Positions 50,739 to 63,759 are shown, numbered from the stretch's first letter. The stretch is DNA of 64,000 nucleotides from Microcebus murinus (GCF_040939455.1 NC_134110.1:98795001-98859000), one strand, 5' to 3'. The notes: a model not told the origin generated them from the letters alone. A program made the numbers and translations.

Positions 50739-51170
50739 AGGGAGTCAGGAGCATGTGGGACTATAACAAACATTTATAGCATCAAAGTTTCAAAGGGACA
50801 GGAGAAACCTGGTGAGGTTGAAACTTTTTGAAAAAATAAGGGCTGGAAATTCCCCAAATTTGGCAAGAGACATAAACCCATAGATTGAAGAGCTGAGCAA
50901 ACCACAAAGAGGATAAACTCAAATATTTTTGTGCTGAGACACTTCATAGCCAAACTTCTGAAAACTAAAGACAAAGAAAACATTTGAAAGCCAGAGAGAA
51001 ATGCTGCATTACCTGCAACAATTCAAAGGACAGTGGGTTTTTCATCAGAAACAATGGAGGCCAAAATGGAAGTGGCACATTTTTCCAACTTAAAGAAAAG
51101 AACTGTTAACCCAGAATTCTATATTCAGAAAAAATATCCCCCAGGAATGAAGGGAAAGTTAAGACATTCT

Positions 51171-51440
51171 CAGTGTGGCAGGCTGAATAGTCCTTTCCCT
51201 CTGCCCACTCCCAAATGCCCATGCCCTAACCCCTTGAATCTGCGAACATGTCACCTTACATGGCAAAAAGGACCTTTCAGATGTTGATATGGAGAGATTA
51301 TTCTGTACTATCTGGATGGCCCGATGTAACTGGAAGTTCATTAAAAGAGAGAGGCAGGAAGGTCAGAGTCAGAGAAGGGAATATGATGATGGGAAGAGGG
51401 AGAGAGAGAGAAAGGGAGAGAGATTGTGAAGATGCTACCT
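51171..51440 (+). repeat. MaLR-like LTR fragment
   Basis: 'tgtggcaggctgaatagtcc', 'accttacatggcaaaaagg' and 'gagaggcaggaaggtcagag' follow the usual MLT1 order. It has a GA-rich end. Confidence 0.65.
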
Positions 51441-52010
51441 AAATTATGTTTGATAGTCAAAACAAAAATCATAACACCATCTAATTGGTTCTTAATAAAT
51501 GTGTGGCAAACATTTAAGACAATTATAAATGGGACAAATAAAAAAGATGTAAGGGGAGATAAAGTTTGTACACTTTATCTGAACTGCCAAACTGCCAACA
51601 CCAATACATTGCATTACATACATACATAACATATATACACACATAATATACATAATCATGTATTATCTAGAATAACCACTAAAAAGGCTATACAAAGCAA
51701 CATATCAAAAAACACACAGATAAATCAAGCTAGAATTCTAAAAGTCATTCAAATACACAAGAGGGCAAGAAAAAGATAATGGAGAAGTGAAAAATTGGGA
51801 GCAAACAGGAAATGAAAAACAAAATAACACATTTAAGCCCTAACATATCAATATTTACATTAAATGTAAATGCGCTAAGTATACAAATTAAAAGATAGAT
51901 TGGCAGAGTGGATAAAAAACATGGTTCAATTATGTGCTGTCCATAAGAAACTCAATTTAAATATAATGACAAAAGGAGGTTGAAGGAAAAGGATAAAATG
52001 ACAGTTAATT

Positions 52011-52510
52011 TTAATATGTCAACTTGAATGGGTCAGGGAGTATCTAGATATTTGGCCAAAAAATATTTCGGGTGTGTCTGTGAGGGTGCTTCTGGAGGTG
52101 ATTAACATTGGAATCAGAAGACGAGTAAAGAAGATTGCCCTCCCTAGTACAGGTCAGTCTTTTCCAATCAATTGAAGATCTGAACAGAAGCAAACAACCG
52201 AGTAAGAGGAAATATCTCCTACCTGGCTGTTTGAACCAGCTCATTGGTCTTTTCTGGCCTTCAGACTCAGATTGAAACATCAACTTTCAGACTAGAATTC
52301 ACACCATCAGCTCTCCTGGTTTTCAGGCCTTCACACTTGGACTGGAAGTACACAGAGCTCTTTTGGATCTCCACCTTGCAGACTTCCCAGCCTCCGTGAT
52401 TACACCTATATCTATGTATCTATATCTATATCTAAATAGAAAGATCTGTCTCCCAGATAAGTAGATATAGCTCCTATTGGTTCTATTTCTCTGAAAAACT
52501 CTAATATAGA
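52011..52510 (+). repeat. Ancient LTR-type interspersed repeat (family not assigned)
   Basis: 'gttaattttaatatgtcaac' and 'ttggccaaaaaatatttcgg' lead to 'cctattggttctatttctct'. This is a widespread mammalian element. I believe it is an ERVL-type LTR but cannot name it surely. Confidence 0.6.
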
Positions 52511-53330
52511 AAAGACATGCTATGCACACATTAATCTAAAGAAAGCAAATAATTGATAGAACACTTGATAGAAAATCAGCAAGGATATAGAAGAGCTCAA
52601 TAACATCATCATCCAACAGAATTTAATTGGCTTTTCTAGGTTACTCCACGCAATAATAGCAAAAAACATCTTTTTTTTTTTTTTTTTACATGCTCCTGGG
52701 CTATTTACCAGTGTAGACCATACCCTGGGGATAAAATATGTTTTAACAAATTTAAAAGAATTTAAACCATGCAGAGTGTTTTCTCTGACTACAAAGGTTT
52801 CAAACAAGAAATCAGTATTGGAAATATTACTATAACAGGAAAATCTCCAAAAACTTAAAAACTGAACAGCACACTTGTAAATAATCCACAGGTCAAAGAG
52901 AAAGTCTCAAGGAAAATTTAAAAAATACATTAAAATGAGAAGTTGACATATCAAAATTTGTGGGACACACCTAAAGCCACACTGGGCAGTGAATTTATGT
53001 TACACTAAATATTTATGTTAGCAAGGAAGAAAAATATTAAATCAGTAATCTAAGCTCCCATCTCAAGAACCTAGGAAAAGGTCAGAAAAGAAGAAATAAA
53101 ACTGTTTCTGTTTGTGTATGATATAATTATATAGAAAGCCCTAAGAAATCACCAAAAAGTTACCTTCCTTCAACTGATAAAAAAGAGCTTGTTTAGGCAA
53201 CTTTCACACATACTAAGCCCCAGTTTCCAATCACCTCTAGCTTTTACCTGAGATTTTATAACCAAGACTCTACTTTGATTCTGAGATTCAGTCCCTTTTT
53301 TTGCCTTTAAAAAATTTTCAATTTTTTCAG

Positions 53331-53648
53331 CTGGGTATGGTAGCTCATGCCTGTAATTCTAGCACTCTGGGAGGTTGAGGCAGGAGGATCACTTGAGGTC
53401 AGGAGTTCGAAACCACCCTGAGCGAGACCCTGTCTCTACTAAAAATAGAAAGAAATTAATTGACCAACTAAAAAATATATATACAAAAAATTAGCCGGGC
53501 ATGGTGGCACGTGCCTGTAGTCCCAGCTACTCGGGAGGCTGAGGTAGAAGGATCACTTGAGCCCAGGAGTTTGAGGTTGTTGTGAGCTAGGCTGATGCCA
53601 TGGCACTCTAGCCTGGGCAGAGAGTGAGACTCTGTCTCAAAAAAAAAT
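53331..53648 (+). mobile_element. Full-length strepsirrhine Alu, sense
   Basis: 'ctgggtatggtagctcatgc' through 'aattaattgaccaactaaaa' to an A tail. Confidence 0.93.
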
Positions 53649-53664
53649 TTTTTTTTTCAGTTTT

Positions 53665-53945
53665 TCTTAACCATTTTTAAAACATAAAGTTTGGTAGCAT
53701 TAAATATATTTACGTTGTTATGAAACCTATCTCCAAAACATTTTCACTTTGCTATTCCAGTTACTACAGTGTTTTTATGACTGGCCTATTTCACGTAGCA
53801 TAATGTCCTTAAGGTTTATTCATGTTGTAGCATGTGACCACATTTTTCTCCTTTTAAACGCAGAATAACTTTCCATTATATGTATTTACCACATTTTGTT
53901 TATCCATTCATCTGTTGTGGATACTTGGGTGGTTTCCACCCAGTC
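53665..53945 (-). mobile_element. L1 fragment, antisense
   Basis: 'taatgtccttaaggtttatt' and 'tccattcatctgttgtggat' are antisense L1. Confidence 0.7.
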
Positions 53946-54386
53946 TTTACTTTTTACTTGCTTCTGGCAACACAATTCTTGCTGTGCTTCCTCCCATGAG
54001 TCATTGTTGGGGTAACCTGCTCAGAATCCTTAGGGGATGGGTGTCCTTCTTAATCCCATAGGGCCCAAGAAGGCCCACTAACTGGCTGTTAGTGAAGGCC
54101 ATGTGAGGACAGTCTGACCAGAACAGAGCAGGCCTTTCCAAAGGGGCCCTTACTCCTTACCTACAACTGACTGTAGGTATGGCCAAGGCTGGTCCACTGC
54201 TATCAGACTTTTCTAATTTATGATGAGAAACCGGAAATCTGTATCTGAAATCTCCTGAGTTGCAAATGGTGACTCAGTTTGTTAAAGTACTGACTAAATA
54301 AAATGAGTCTGCGTGCCCCATTTGGCTCTCGGGCCTCCAGTTTGCTCTAAGGTTAGTGGTCCTATCTTGCACTCACAGGATCAGTT
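53946..54386. other. No gene; unclassified
   Basis: No recognised repeat or domain. Confidence 0.35.
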
Positions 54387-54399
54387 ACAGTGATACTTT

Positions 54400-54734
<335 letters not shown>

Positions 54735-54747
54735 ACAGTGATACTTT

Positions 54748-55839
54748 TGAAATGTAGTTCAGATGTAGGAGTGGACAGATGTGGTTGGAGTTCCGAAGTT
54801 GAGTCTGGCACTTGCTCCTGGGTCCCTGTTGCCATGTTGCCAAGCTCTGACCATGGCAGTGAGGCCCCGTGTGGCAGAAAGGTGGGCCCGGAGTTACCTC
54901 TCAGCTCCAGTATCAGTATCTAGGAGTCCTTAGCAGGCAATATGGAAAATGGAACTGGTGTGGAAATTTGAAATCACATGGAGGAAGAATCCTCTGAAGG
55001 TGACGCTCACAAGAGTCTTTGTGATCGTGCTTGGTGCGATGCCATGCACCGGGGAAGCGCCACTTGAAGAGGGCCCAGGCTGGTCATAGTTAGGGCTGGG
55101 ATGAGGGTCACCTGAGGTTACGCAGTGAAGAGCCTCATACATCATACAGGCAACATGACAGGCTCCAGAGGAGAGTGATTGTTGAGTTTCCCCTTACTAT
55201 TAATTACCTACCCATTAATTACCTGCCCTTCCCACTGGCATGTGAGCCCTGAACGAATACATGCTAGGAATCTGACACACTTCTGAGACTTCTGAATAGA
55301 AAATAAATATAATACTAATAATAAATTGTCAATAGGTATTTTTTTTAGAATTTAAGTTATTAGAAAAAGAGGTATATAACTTCAATAAATTCTTTATTGA
55401 ATGCCTACCATTAATATAAGCTTCACAATTATAATTCTGTGAGGAAGAATAAGACAATAAAATATAGCTGAAAGTTTAGTTGGGGGGAAAAGAGTACTGA
55501 ATAACATATAAAGCACAGCAAACAACTCAAGGAAATATATAGCGAATCCCCCATCATATAATACTTTATAGGTTTTGCATGTCTTTTGTATAAGTGTTTA
55601 AGAAATTATTTATAACACTGACAGCAACCTTTTTTAACATAAAAACAGAATCAGTCTTTTAAATGAAAACTGTGTTATGGTATACTACTGAGGAAATAGC
55701 AATGCTCAATATGATCAGCAGATCATTTATATTTTAGAGATGGAAACGTGCCTTCTAATTGTTCAGGTCTAAGGTAACATAGAACATTAAATTTTAATGA
55801 AATATTTAAAAAATTGCAACTCAGAATTAGATATTGCTA
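54748..55839. other. No gene; unclassified
   Basis: Unique-looking sequence. The short frames have no domain. Confidence 0.4.
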
Positions 55840-56187
55840 CAGGATTAATATTCATGTCCCCCAAAATTCATATGTTGAAACTTAACTCCCAAGGGGATGG
55901 CATTTGGAAGTGGGGCCTTTAGGAGGTAATTAGGTTATGCGGGTGGGGTCTCAGGAGTGGGATTAGTGTCCTTATAAAAGAGGCCCCAGAGAATCCCTTC
56001 ACTGCTAATGTGAGGACAGAGCTCAAAAAATGGCAGTGTGTGAAGCAGGCCCTCACCAGACACTGAACTTGCTGCTTCCTTGACCTTGGACTTCCCTTCC
56101 TCCAGAATGGTGAGAAATAAATATCTGTTGTTTATAAGCTTCCCAGTCCATGGTATTTTGTTTTAGCAGCCCAAACTGACTAAGACA
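55840..56187 (+). repeat. MLT1-type (MaLR) solitary LTR
   Basis: 'tcatatgttgaaacttaact', 'gaagtggggcctttaggagg' and 'agcccaaactgactaagaca' are the classic start, middle and end. Confidence 0.88.
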
Positions 56188-57130
56188 GGCATGCACCTTA
56201 TTTTTAGTGGTCATAAAATGTTTTATAATATTGTTGTCTTATTAATTTATTAAGCCATTCTTCAATTCCTGACTGACAAGTTGTTTCCTATTGTTCAGAT
56301 TTAATTTTTATATAATTCTAGTTAAGATTAAAATGTAGATTAATTAGGTAGGGTTTATGGAAGAAATATATAGTGGTTCATCCATAGAAAATCTACTAGC
56401 TTATTTATTATATTAAAACTTTAAGTGGAGAAATCATGATTATATAAATGTATGACACAAAACAAATAATTACATTTAGGAACCAATCCTAATTCCTACT
56501 TTTAAAAAAGCTTTAAGTAAAATAAGAGTAAAAGAAAACTACCTTGGAACTAAGAAACATAGCTATCAGTTATAAATGATGTGACAGTATACCTAAAAAT
56601 CCAAAACAGACTGTTAGACTATTAAGAAAATTAATAAGGTAGCTAAAAGGTAAGACAAAATACAAAAATAAGTATTACTTTCCTTTTTACTAGCATTGAA
56701 CAATTAGAAACTGAAATGGGAAAAATCGTGTTCAAGATACTGTTAAATTAGTCTGTAAAACATCTAAGAATAACTTAATAAGAGAACTATTTATTTTTAT
56801 TAAAGGACATAAAATAAGATTAAAATAAATAAGAAAGACATAATCATAATTCCTCATGGGAAGATGAAATAAGAAATAGATGCTATTTCTTCCCAAATTA
56901 ATAACTATAACCAAATCCAATTAGGATACAGTGAATTGTTTTGGGAAATAGACACATTGATTCTAAAATTTATTTTGGAAGAGTAAAGTTAGAGTTTGAA
57001 AAGGGAGAATCATGAGAGGGAATTTGCTGAGATGTTAAAATATATAATTATTTAGATAAACATAGATAAGTTATGGTATAGCCATAGATAAATAGATCAG
57101 CGGTACCTAACAGAGAATGCAGAAACAGAC
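56188..57130 (+). mobile_element. Decayed L1 text
   Basis: 56450-57110 reads like very old sense L1 ORF2 ('accttggaactaagaaacat'). 56190-56320 looks like a small antisense piece. No usable frame. Confidence 0.5.
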
Positions 57131-57169
57131 ACTTTGATATATGTGGCTTTATGTAGTGAATTCTTATGT

Positions 57170-57695
57170 TGGCCTCAGCATCCATTTCCAATATGTTGAT
57201 CTTTCTCATGTGGGCAGCAAATCACAGTCACTCTTGACAGGGTTTCCAGTTCTACACTCCCCTGCTCTCGCCCAATTCCTTAATGTGGTTGGTAGATATT
57301 TGCCTTATACATCTGTCTCCACCCCCACTGGGACAGCTGGATACAACCCATTGGCCCCTCTGACCCCCACAGTCTGCATAGACTATAGAGATACAGCACA
57401 GTGACCACCTCTCAGTCTCAGTGTGACCTCCTGGAACTCGTGCCTGCTGGCTTTGAATGCACCAGTTAAAATGCCCCTCTGGAAATCTGTTTGAATGACA
57501 TCTCCAACCCCTATAAAGGTGTTGGCCTGTGGGTCTCTCCACACACTCCCTAACCTTCACGTGTGTGTGTGAGTGTGTGTGTGTGTGTGGCCTCCACACA
57601 TGCTGCTTACTCTGCAGGAACTGTAAGTAGTAAAATCTTTATTTCCATCTATGTCTTGCCTAATCATTGTGGTCTCCATCCTAAAGTTGCTAAAT
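57170..57695 (+). repeat. Candidate solitary retroviral-type LTR
   Basis: A TATA-like 'cctataaaggtg' at 57511-57522 is followed 130 bases later by a polyadenylation-like and 'aaaatctttatttcc' stretch. It ends in 'taatcattgtggtctccatc'. This layout fits an LTR R-U5 region. The 5' limit and family are unknown. A (TG)n run is at 57561-57589. Confidence 0.5.
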
Positions 57696-58920
57696 TAAAA
57701 CATTTAGTATTATGATAATAAAGGTATTTGGGAAAAAACCAAAGTTGCTCCCATAATGCACACTACATATAAAAATCACAGACAACTTGAGCATCTAAAT
57801 ATAAGGAAAAAATATTGTTAGGTTAATTATACTGCAATAGCAAAAATATCTTAGGATCACAGTGGCTTATCATAGGAAAGCTTTGTAATTTTGCCAAGTC
57901 TGAAGTAAGTCTGGAGTCTCCCCGGGGAAGCTCCTTCCAGGGGATGCAGGGATCAAGGCTGCTTCCATCTTGTTCCCATGTAATTCAAAACATTTGGTTT
58001 CAAGGTGTACTGCTGAATGAGAAGAGAAAGCTGGAGGGTCCCACAGGGGTCTTCCCCATCAGGGATAGAAATGACAAGATGTATATCACCTCTGCTCACA
58101 TCTCATTGGCTAGAATGAGTCACATACTTGTAACTTAATATCAAAAAAGGCTGGAAAATGTGGGAGATACATGGATGTTTAGTCAGCATTAAATATCTCA
58201 ATCATGATCATCAAATATAGATACACATTCTTATAAACTTGGGATTGGGGAGGATTCCTTAGGATCATTTAGAAAAGAAAAAGCAATAAAGGGAAAAATA
58301 AATTTGGCAACAGAAAAGTTTAAAAGCCTTAAACAGTGAAATATGCCAAACACAAAGTTAAAAGGCAAGTGACAGATTGAGAGAAGATATTTGCCACACA
58401 TACGAATGGCAAAGGTTAAAATCCCTAATGTGCAGAGTTTCTATAAAGAAAAAAAAAGCCAAACCAACAGAGACAATAGCAAAGGATATTAATACAATTC
58501 AAAAATATAGATTGTCAGTAGTATATGTACAAGAAAGTACATTGCAGTATTGTGGTAATGGTATAAAATTGAACACAATTTAATTTTCACTGGGAGTCTG
58601 ACTGAATCACTTATGGTGTAGCCGTACAACAGAATACCATGCATTCATTCAAAGAGAACAAGGTGGATCTCTATATAGTGAGCAAATGTCTTTGAAATAT
58701 AGGTGGAAAAAAAGAGATGTAGGTCACTATAAACAAAGTGATTATAATTTGGGGAAAAAATTAATGGTTGATAGATATATAGATAATTAGATAATATAAT
58801 TGCTGAAAATATAAAAACGTGACAAAATAGGAAATGACATGGACAAAACTTACCATTGTTTAGCTCTGAAAAATATTCATTTGTAATTAATAAAGAGTTC
58901 TAAGTGATAACTTTTGTCTT
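57696..58920 (+). mobile_element. Decayed sense L1 3' part
   Basis: 58320-58780 contains old L1 ORF2 end text ('ttatggtgtagccgtacaac', 'agaataccatgcattcattc'). The left part is unassigned. Confidence 0.55.
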
Positions 58921-58959
58921 TTTGTTTTTTCCAGATGATTTAATAAAAAACCAGTCAAT

Positions 58960-59045
58960 AATATTCATTCATTCATTCACTTACTTACTCACTCATCTCC
59001 CCCATCCACCCACTCATCCATCCTATCGTCTCATTCATCCTAATC
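58960..59045 (+). repeat. Imperfect ATTC/ACTC tetranucleotide repeat
   Basis: Variant CATT, ACTT and ACTC units from 58960 to 59040. Confidence 0.8.
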
Positions 59046-60059
59046 ATGTCTAAGAAACACTGATCAAGTATCTGTTAGGCATTGTGTTTGCCATGTATAT
59101 TACAATTAGCATTTAGCTTTAGCACGGCTTGGAATAAGCAGAAAAATGCCCAGGTGTTTTTTCCTTCTTCTAGACAACTATTTTAAAACCAACCAGCAAA
59201 ACATAAGAATCTGGTCCTGGGCCTCTCACACACACCATCTGTCTTGGCTTCCCTAGCCTCTGGCCTTTGTCTGCCCTGTAGATGACAGATTAGCAGGGGA
59301 CATCCTTTATAGTAGGAAATGGAGGTCAATAAAATTTGCACTAGGCTTTCCAATTTAGTATCATCCCAGCCAGGACATCCCAAAATAAAATTTGCTTCAA
59401 AAATAGAGCTAGAAGGAGAAAAAGGATTGAAAACAAACAATTAATCCTCTTATGTCACTGATTCTATGAGAAAACCTGATTTAAAAACAAATCAGTTTCT
59501 TGTTCAGGTGCAATGATTTTGCTTGTTGAAAAAAGCAGAACAAAAATAGTGCTGGCCCAGTGTGATAAAGGATACTATACAGCAAAACAGGAAGTTGTTT
59601 AATGGAAGGGAATAGTTTACCTCAGAGGCTGAGACATGAATAGATCCCTGGATGCACAAGTTTTTGGAATCGTGAAGTGTTATATCGATGCTTTATTGAC
59701 CAATTTGAATTGTTACACCATGGATTCTTTTGTGACAGCCCACTGGTCTACTCACCAGGTGAAGAGACAAAGTGTCCACAATATTGAATGCCAAAGCATT
59801 TGAAGGGTCATTGTATAGGAAACATAAACACATTAATTTTTATTCTAATACATGTACTTTCATACATACCTGTTTGTGTGTATGTAGATGTGTGCATGCA
59901 ATTTTTTAGTATAGGGATTTTAATTGATTTTATTTTGTAAATGGTCAGATATCTCAAATCAAACTGAATTTTTTCGTCATATAGTCTGAACAAAATAATG
60001 GCTTCATCATAGAAATATATATTTTTCTCTTATTTTTTTTCCCAAAATTTTGGGGAATG
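59046..60059. other. No gene; unclassified
   Basis: Short L2-like text at 59060-59085. Otherwise nothing recognised. Confidence 0.4.
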
Positions 60060-60144
60060 TACAGGGCTGTCTGGAAAGTATCCAGCCATAATTTTCATGA
60101 TTTTTCATATTACATAGCCAGGTACTTTCTAGATAGCCCTTGTA
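60060..60144. mobile_element. 85-bp palindromic mariner-type MITE
   Basis: The ends are TA target dinucleotides. Inner ends 'cagggctgtctggaaagtat' and, reverse-complemented, 'caagggctatctagaaagta' match at most bases, and the whole can fold into one hairpin. Size and TA ends fit a mariner MITE (like human MADE1), but the sequence is not MADE1. Confidence 0.85.
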
Positions 60145-60209
60145 TGTTGGAAAGGCATAGGCTCTGAAGGGAGGACAATATTTCTTTCTGATATTCCATA
60201 TGATTAGTT

Positions 60210-60530
60210 ATTTTTTTTCCTTTTTGAGACAAGAGTCTCACTCTGTTGCCTGGGTAGAGTGCCAAGGTGGGGCCTAGCTCACAGCAACCTTAAACTTCTG
60301 GGCTCAAGTGATCCTCCTGCCTCAGCCTCCCGAGTAGCTGGGACTACGGGCATGCGCCATCATGCCCCACTAATTTTTTCTACGTATTTTTAGTTGTCCA
60401 GCTAATTTCTTTCTACTTTTAGTAGAGACGGGGTCTCACTCTTGCTCAGGCTGGTCTTGAGCTCAAACGATCTGCCTGCCTCGGCCTCCCAGAGTGCTAG
60501 GATTACAGGAGTGAGCCACCACGCCCGGCC
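60210..60530 (-). mobile_element. Full-length strepsirrhine Alu, antisense
   Basis: 'ggggcctagctcacagcaac' and 'tttagttgtccagctaattt'. 'tgattagtt' at 60201-60209 and 60531-60539 is the target duplication. Confidence 0.95.
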
Positions 60531-60749
60531 TGATTAGTTCTTCTTAGTTACAATCATCATTTGGGAAAATAACCAACCTCGAGTAGTTTCCTTTCGGAGA
60601 ACTTGTCTCAGCGCCGTAAGTTGGTTTCTGTTAAAAAGTCTCTTCCTGTAGCAAAGAGAATTGGATATTTTAAATTCTTATTCTGATAATTCAAGCAAAA
60701 CTTCTCCTTAAATGAAGTAAACGGAAGCATGCGGAAGGCTGCCATGAGA

Positions 60750-60885
60750 TAGGTTTTATTTTTATCTCCATTCCCATCTTCCAGGGCAGGAAATGAATGC
60801 TCAGTGAGATACTGTGATTTGCTCCAGATAGAGCCAGTGCGTGGAAGAGTTGATCTCTAACCAGATAGAGCAACACCCAAAGCCT
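60750..60885 (-). repeat. MIR element, antisense
   Basis: 'ggttttatttttatctccatt', 'gcaggaaatgaatgctcagt' and 'tagagccagtgcgtggaag' follow the antisense MIR order. Confidence 0.7.
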
Positions 60886-62190
60886 GCGGCGTGCTGTCCT
60901 TGTGTAAGGTCCCCAAAGCTGCTTTGTTTGCGTCTTTGACCTGCTCTCCTTTGTGGTGGCATGGGTCTGCAGTGACAGACTGAGTGCAGCCCAACTCATG
61001 TGGACAGGGAGGAAAGGATTCCAGGATTGAGGACTTTAGGGTCATTAGAAGAGAAGAGAGTTGTTTTGTTTTGTTTTGTTTTGTTAGTTGCTGTCGTTTT
61101 TCCCATAGGACCTTGTCAACACTTTCAAACGCCTAGGCTCTTTACTTCATATTGGTCTCTGAGAAGCACCTGCCCTTCCACCCTGTTTCCTGGGGGTGGG
61201 GACTGTGGACAGAGCCTGCGTCTGGGGGAGAGGGAATGGGCACCCCGAGGACCTGTCCCGTCTAAGGAGAGAAAGCAGAACAGGCGAGCCATGCCCAGGG
61301 ACTGACGACTTGGCCTAGGACCTGCGGGCTTGTAGCCAAAGGGCACTAAATCAGAGTGAAAAAAAGGTGACAGATTAAAAACAAAGGGCATTTCTTGTTT
61401 GTTTGTTTTGGAAGGCAGAAAGAAATAATGGCATTGTAATGGCAAAAGGGTAGAAAACATGAAACAACACTGCCATAGAATATTTAAAAGTTATTTGTTT
61501 GTAAAAGCCCTTTCTTCAATGAACATGCTCTATTCTTAAGTGACTTTCCCAGTATTTCTCTGGATGAGGATGGCAATTGTGTGAATTCTGGTTTTACCTG
61601 AAAATTGGTGACCTGGTGTTAGTGGGGTTCTTATCCTTTTAATGTAAACAGAATACTCTGGTTCATAATCTCCACAGGGACATTAAAATGTTTTCTGCAA
61701 TAGAATTTCTGGCTCCACGATCTTTCTCTCTTATCCTAATTCAAGATCCGTTTCTTATGTCCTCGATGAGCTTTTTCACCTGGACCTTCAAGCATGGAAA
61801 CATGTTTCTACTTTCTCATCTCTCACAATCGGGGGACGGCTCTGCGTTCCCGGCAACAGGCACTTGGGAGAGTTGGGGCTGGGCCTCCCTAGGAGGCAAC
61901 ATTACGGGAGCAAAGATCCCGGTGCATTTCCATAGCAACCAGGGGACACCTGGGCATTCACTTGTTTATTGATCATCCCTTTAATGTTTTATACTTATAC
62001 GTGTATAAGGTTTCAATAATATTAAGAAATATATAAAAAATAACATCATGAACACCTATACACTTAACACCCTTATTAAGAAAGGCATTATTACACTTCT
62101 GTCTATAATGGAAAAATACCAAGGTACCAAAGTATAAATTGGAGGGGAATATAACAGAGTGAAAAGAATGCTAGCTTTATAGTTCCTTTT
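60886..62190. other. No gene; mainly unique sequence
   Basis: A (TTTTG)n run at 61060-61086. No domain in the open frames. Confidence 0.4.
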
Positions 62191-62400
62191 AACTTACTAG
62201 CAATCTTCAATGAGCCTCTGCTTGTGCCGGGCACTGAGGTTGCAGAGATGAAAGATCCTCTTCCTCACTCAGATGTGATGGGAGATTCATAAGAAACCCC
62301 TCCCCCCCCAGTATACTCCAGGAGGTGCTATGCAGATGAAAACCCTGGGAACTAAGGGATCATGAAGAAAAAAAATCTAACTCACAGAGGACGGTGGGGA
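62191..62400 (-). repeat. Possible L2 end, antisense
   Basis: 'gcctctgcttgtgccgggca' followed by 'ctgaggttgcagagatgaaa' is L2-like. Moderate support. Confidence 0.45.
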
Positions 62401-62771
62401 TGGGGCTGAGTGGTCAGTAAAGGTTTCCCAGGGAAGGTGACTCTTGAGCCGAGTGTAGAAGGGGCAGGGTTCAGCCAGCCACTGCACAAGGCGCCTCCTC
62501 GGGCAGGGGGAGCAGCATCTGCTGCACTGGTGGGGCAGAGCACTCGCACACAGGCCACCGCCATGAGCCTGGCTGGCAGGCGGGGCGGGGAGGAAGCCTG
62601 GGGGCCTGCGCACCTACCCAAAAGCCTGGGCGTTCAGCAGGGGACTCAAATGATCACGTCTGCTGAGAACAAGCCCTCTGCTCAGAGTCTAAGGGGGGAG
62701 TTCTTTCCAGAAAGGATCTCTCGAGTGCTTCAGAAGCTCTGCAACCCCCTTCAAATTGTACGCAATGTCAG

Positions 62772-62815
<44 letters not shown>

Positions 62816-63075
62816 CCCTGGGAAGGTTTAGTTATAGTCTTCTCTCTTAAAATGTTTCATAACTCTCAGAAAGGGTAAAGAGGTCTACAAGGACAGAAGA
62901 GGGTGGTCAGATTGGAAGGTTATTGCAATAACTATTAATAAGACGACAAATAATGAAGCTCTGGATTGGGAAAGTTGCTGTAGGGGTGGAAGGGTCAGGA
63001 CAATTTCAGAGAGGATAAAGATGTGCGGTGTACAGGATCCGTCATCTGATTGCATTTGCCGGGGCAGGGGGTGGA
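62400..63075. other. No gene; unclassified around the (TG)n run
   Basis: GC-rich at 62460-62620, without a recognisable domain. Confidence 0.4.
62774..62811 (+). repeat. (TG)n microsatellite
   Basis: About 18 TG units. Confidence 0.95.
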
Positions 63076-63084
63076 CGGAGCAGT

Positions 63085-63260
63085 CCAGGGCAAGGCCTCA
63101 AACTTTCATGTGCACATGATTTGCCTGGGGCTCCTGTCCCATGCAGACTCTGACTAGGGGGCCTGGGGAAGATCCAGAGGTTCCACAAGGCTGACAAGTT
63201 ACCTGGCGGTGGTGGTGCTGCTGGTGCCAGGTGGCATGTTGAGTAGCAAGAGTGGAGTTG
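63085..63260 (+). repeat. MER5-type element
   Basis: 'cctcaaactttcatgtgcac' followed by 'atgatttgcctggggctcc' is MER5A order. Confidence 0.6.
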
Positions 63261-63282
63261 CAAGCTCACTCTGGGTTCGTGC

Positions 63283-63395
63283 TTTCCAACCTTGGCTGTT
63301 GACACTTCCTTTCTTTAATACTTCTCTATTATTGGGGCACAGCCTATGCATGCTTAGCAGCGTCTCTGACCTCTGGCAAGCGCATTTCTCCAGGC
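63283..63395 (+). repeat. MER20-like (hAT-Charlie) element
   Basis: 'ccaaccttggctgttgacac', 'gggcacagcctatgcatgc' and 'ttagcagcgtctctgacctc' are MER20 order. Confidence 0.65.
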
Positions 63396-63429
63396 ATTAC
63401 CAAATACCTGGGGTAAGTGGGTAGGGAGG

Positions 63430-63610
63430 CACTGCTCTAGTGGTTCACAGCCCTGGCTTCGTGTTAAAATCATCTGGGTTGCTTTGGGAGGTAGCATTGC
63501 CTGCCTCACCCAGACTGATGATATTCTAATCTCTGGTTGGGGTGGGGGAGGGCTCCCAGGCAGTTTTCGGGAATCCCGATGTGCAACCAGCCCTGTGGTT
63601 GGATGTTGCA
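63430..63610 (+). repeat. MER5-type element
   Basis: 'ctctagtggttcacagccct' and 'cgtgttaaaatcatctgggt' are a typical MER5 start. Confidence 0.65.
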
Positions 63611-63759
63611 ACCTGGCTGATAAAAGCGATGACTGCACCTGGACAGCAGAGAGGAGTGTGGGCGGGAAGGTGCAGTGAGGGGCAAGATAAGATTTCAGAT
63701 TTAAATGTGGATGGCTGGGGGTCATTTAGATGTATACGCTCTCTTTGATTTTCTTGGTC

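Larger units (their letters stand above)
49590..53160 (+). mobile_element. Old L1 (HAL1/L1ME-like), sense, split by four later insertions
   Basis: Segments 49590-49885, 50226-50420, 50739-51170, 51441-52010 and 52511-53160 read in L1 order. They go from a 5' leader ('cctgcaggaagatgaagtag'), through ORF1-like text ('tcatcagaaacaatggaggc'), into ORF2. Frames are decayed. Between them lie an MLT1 LTR, an Alu, another MaLR-like LTR and an unassigned LTR. Confidence 0.75.
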
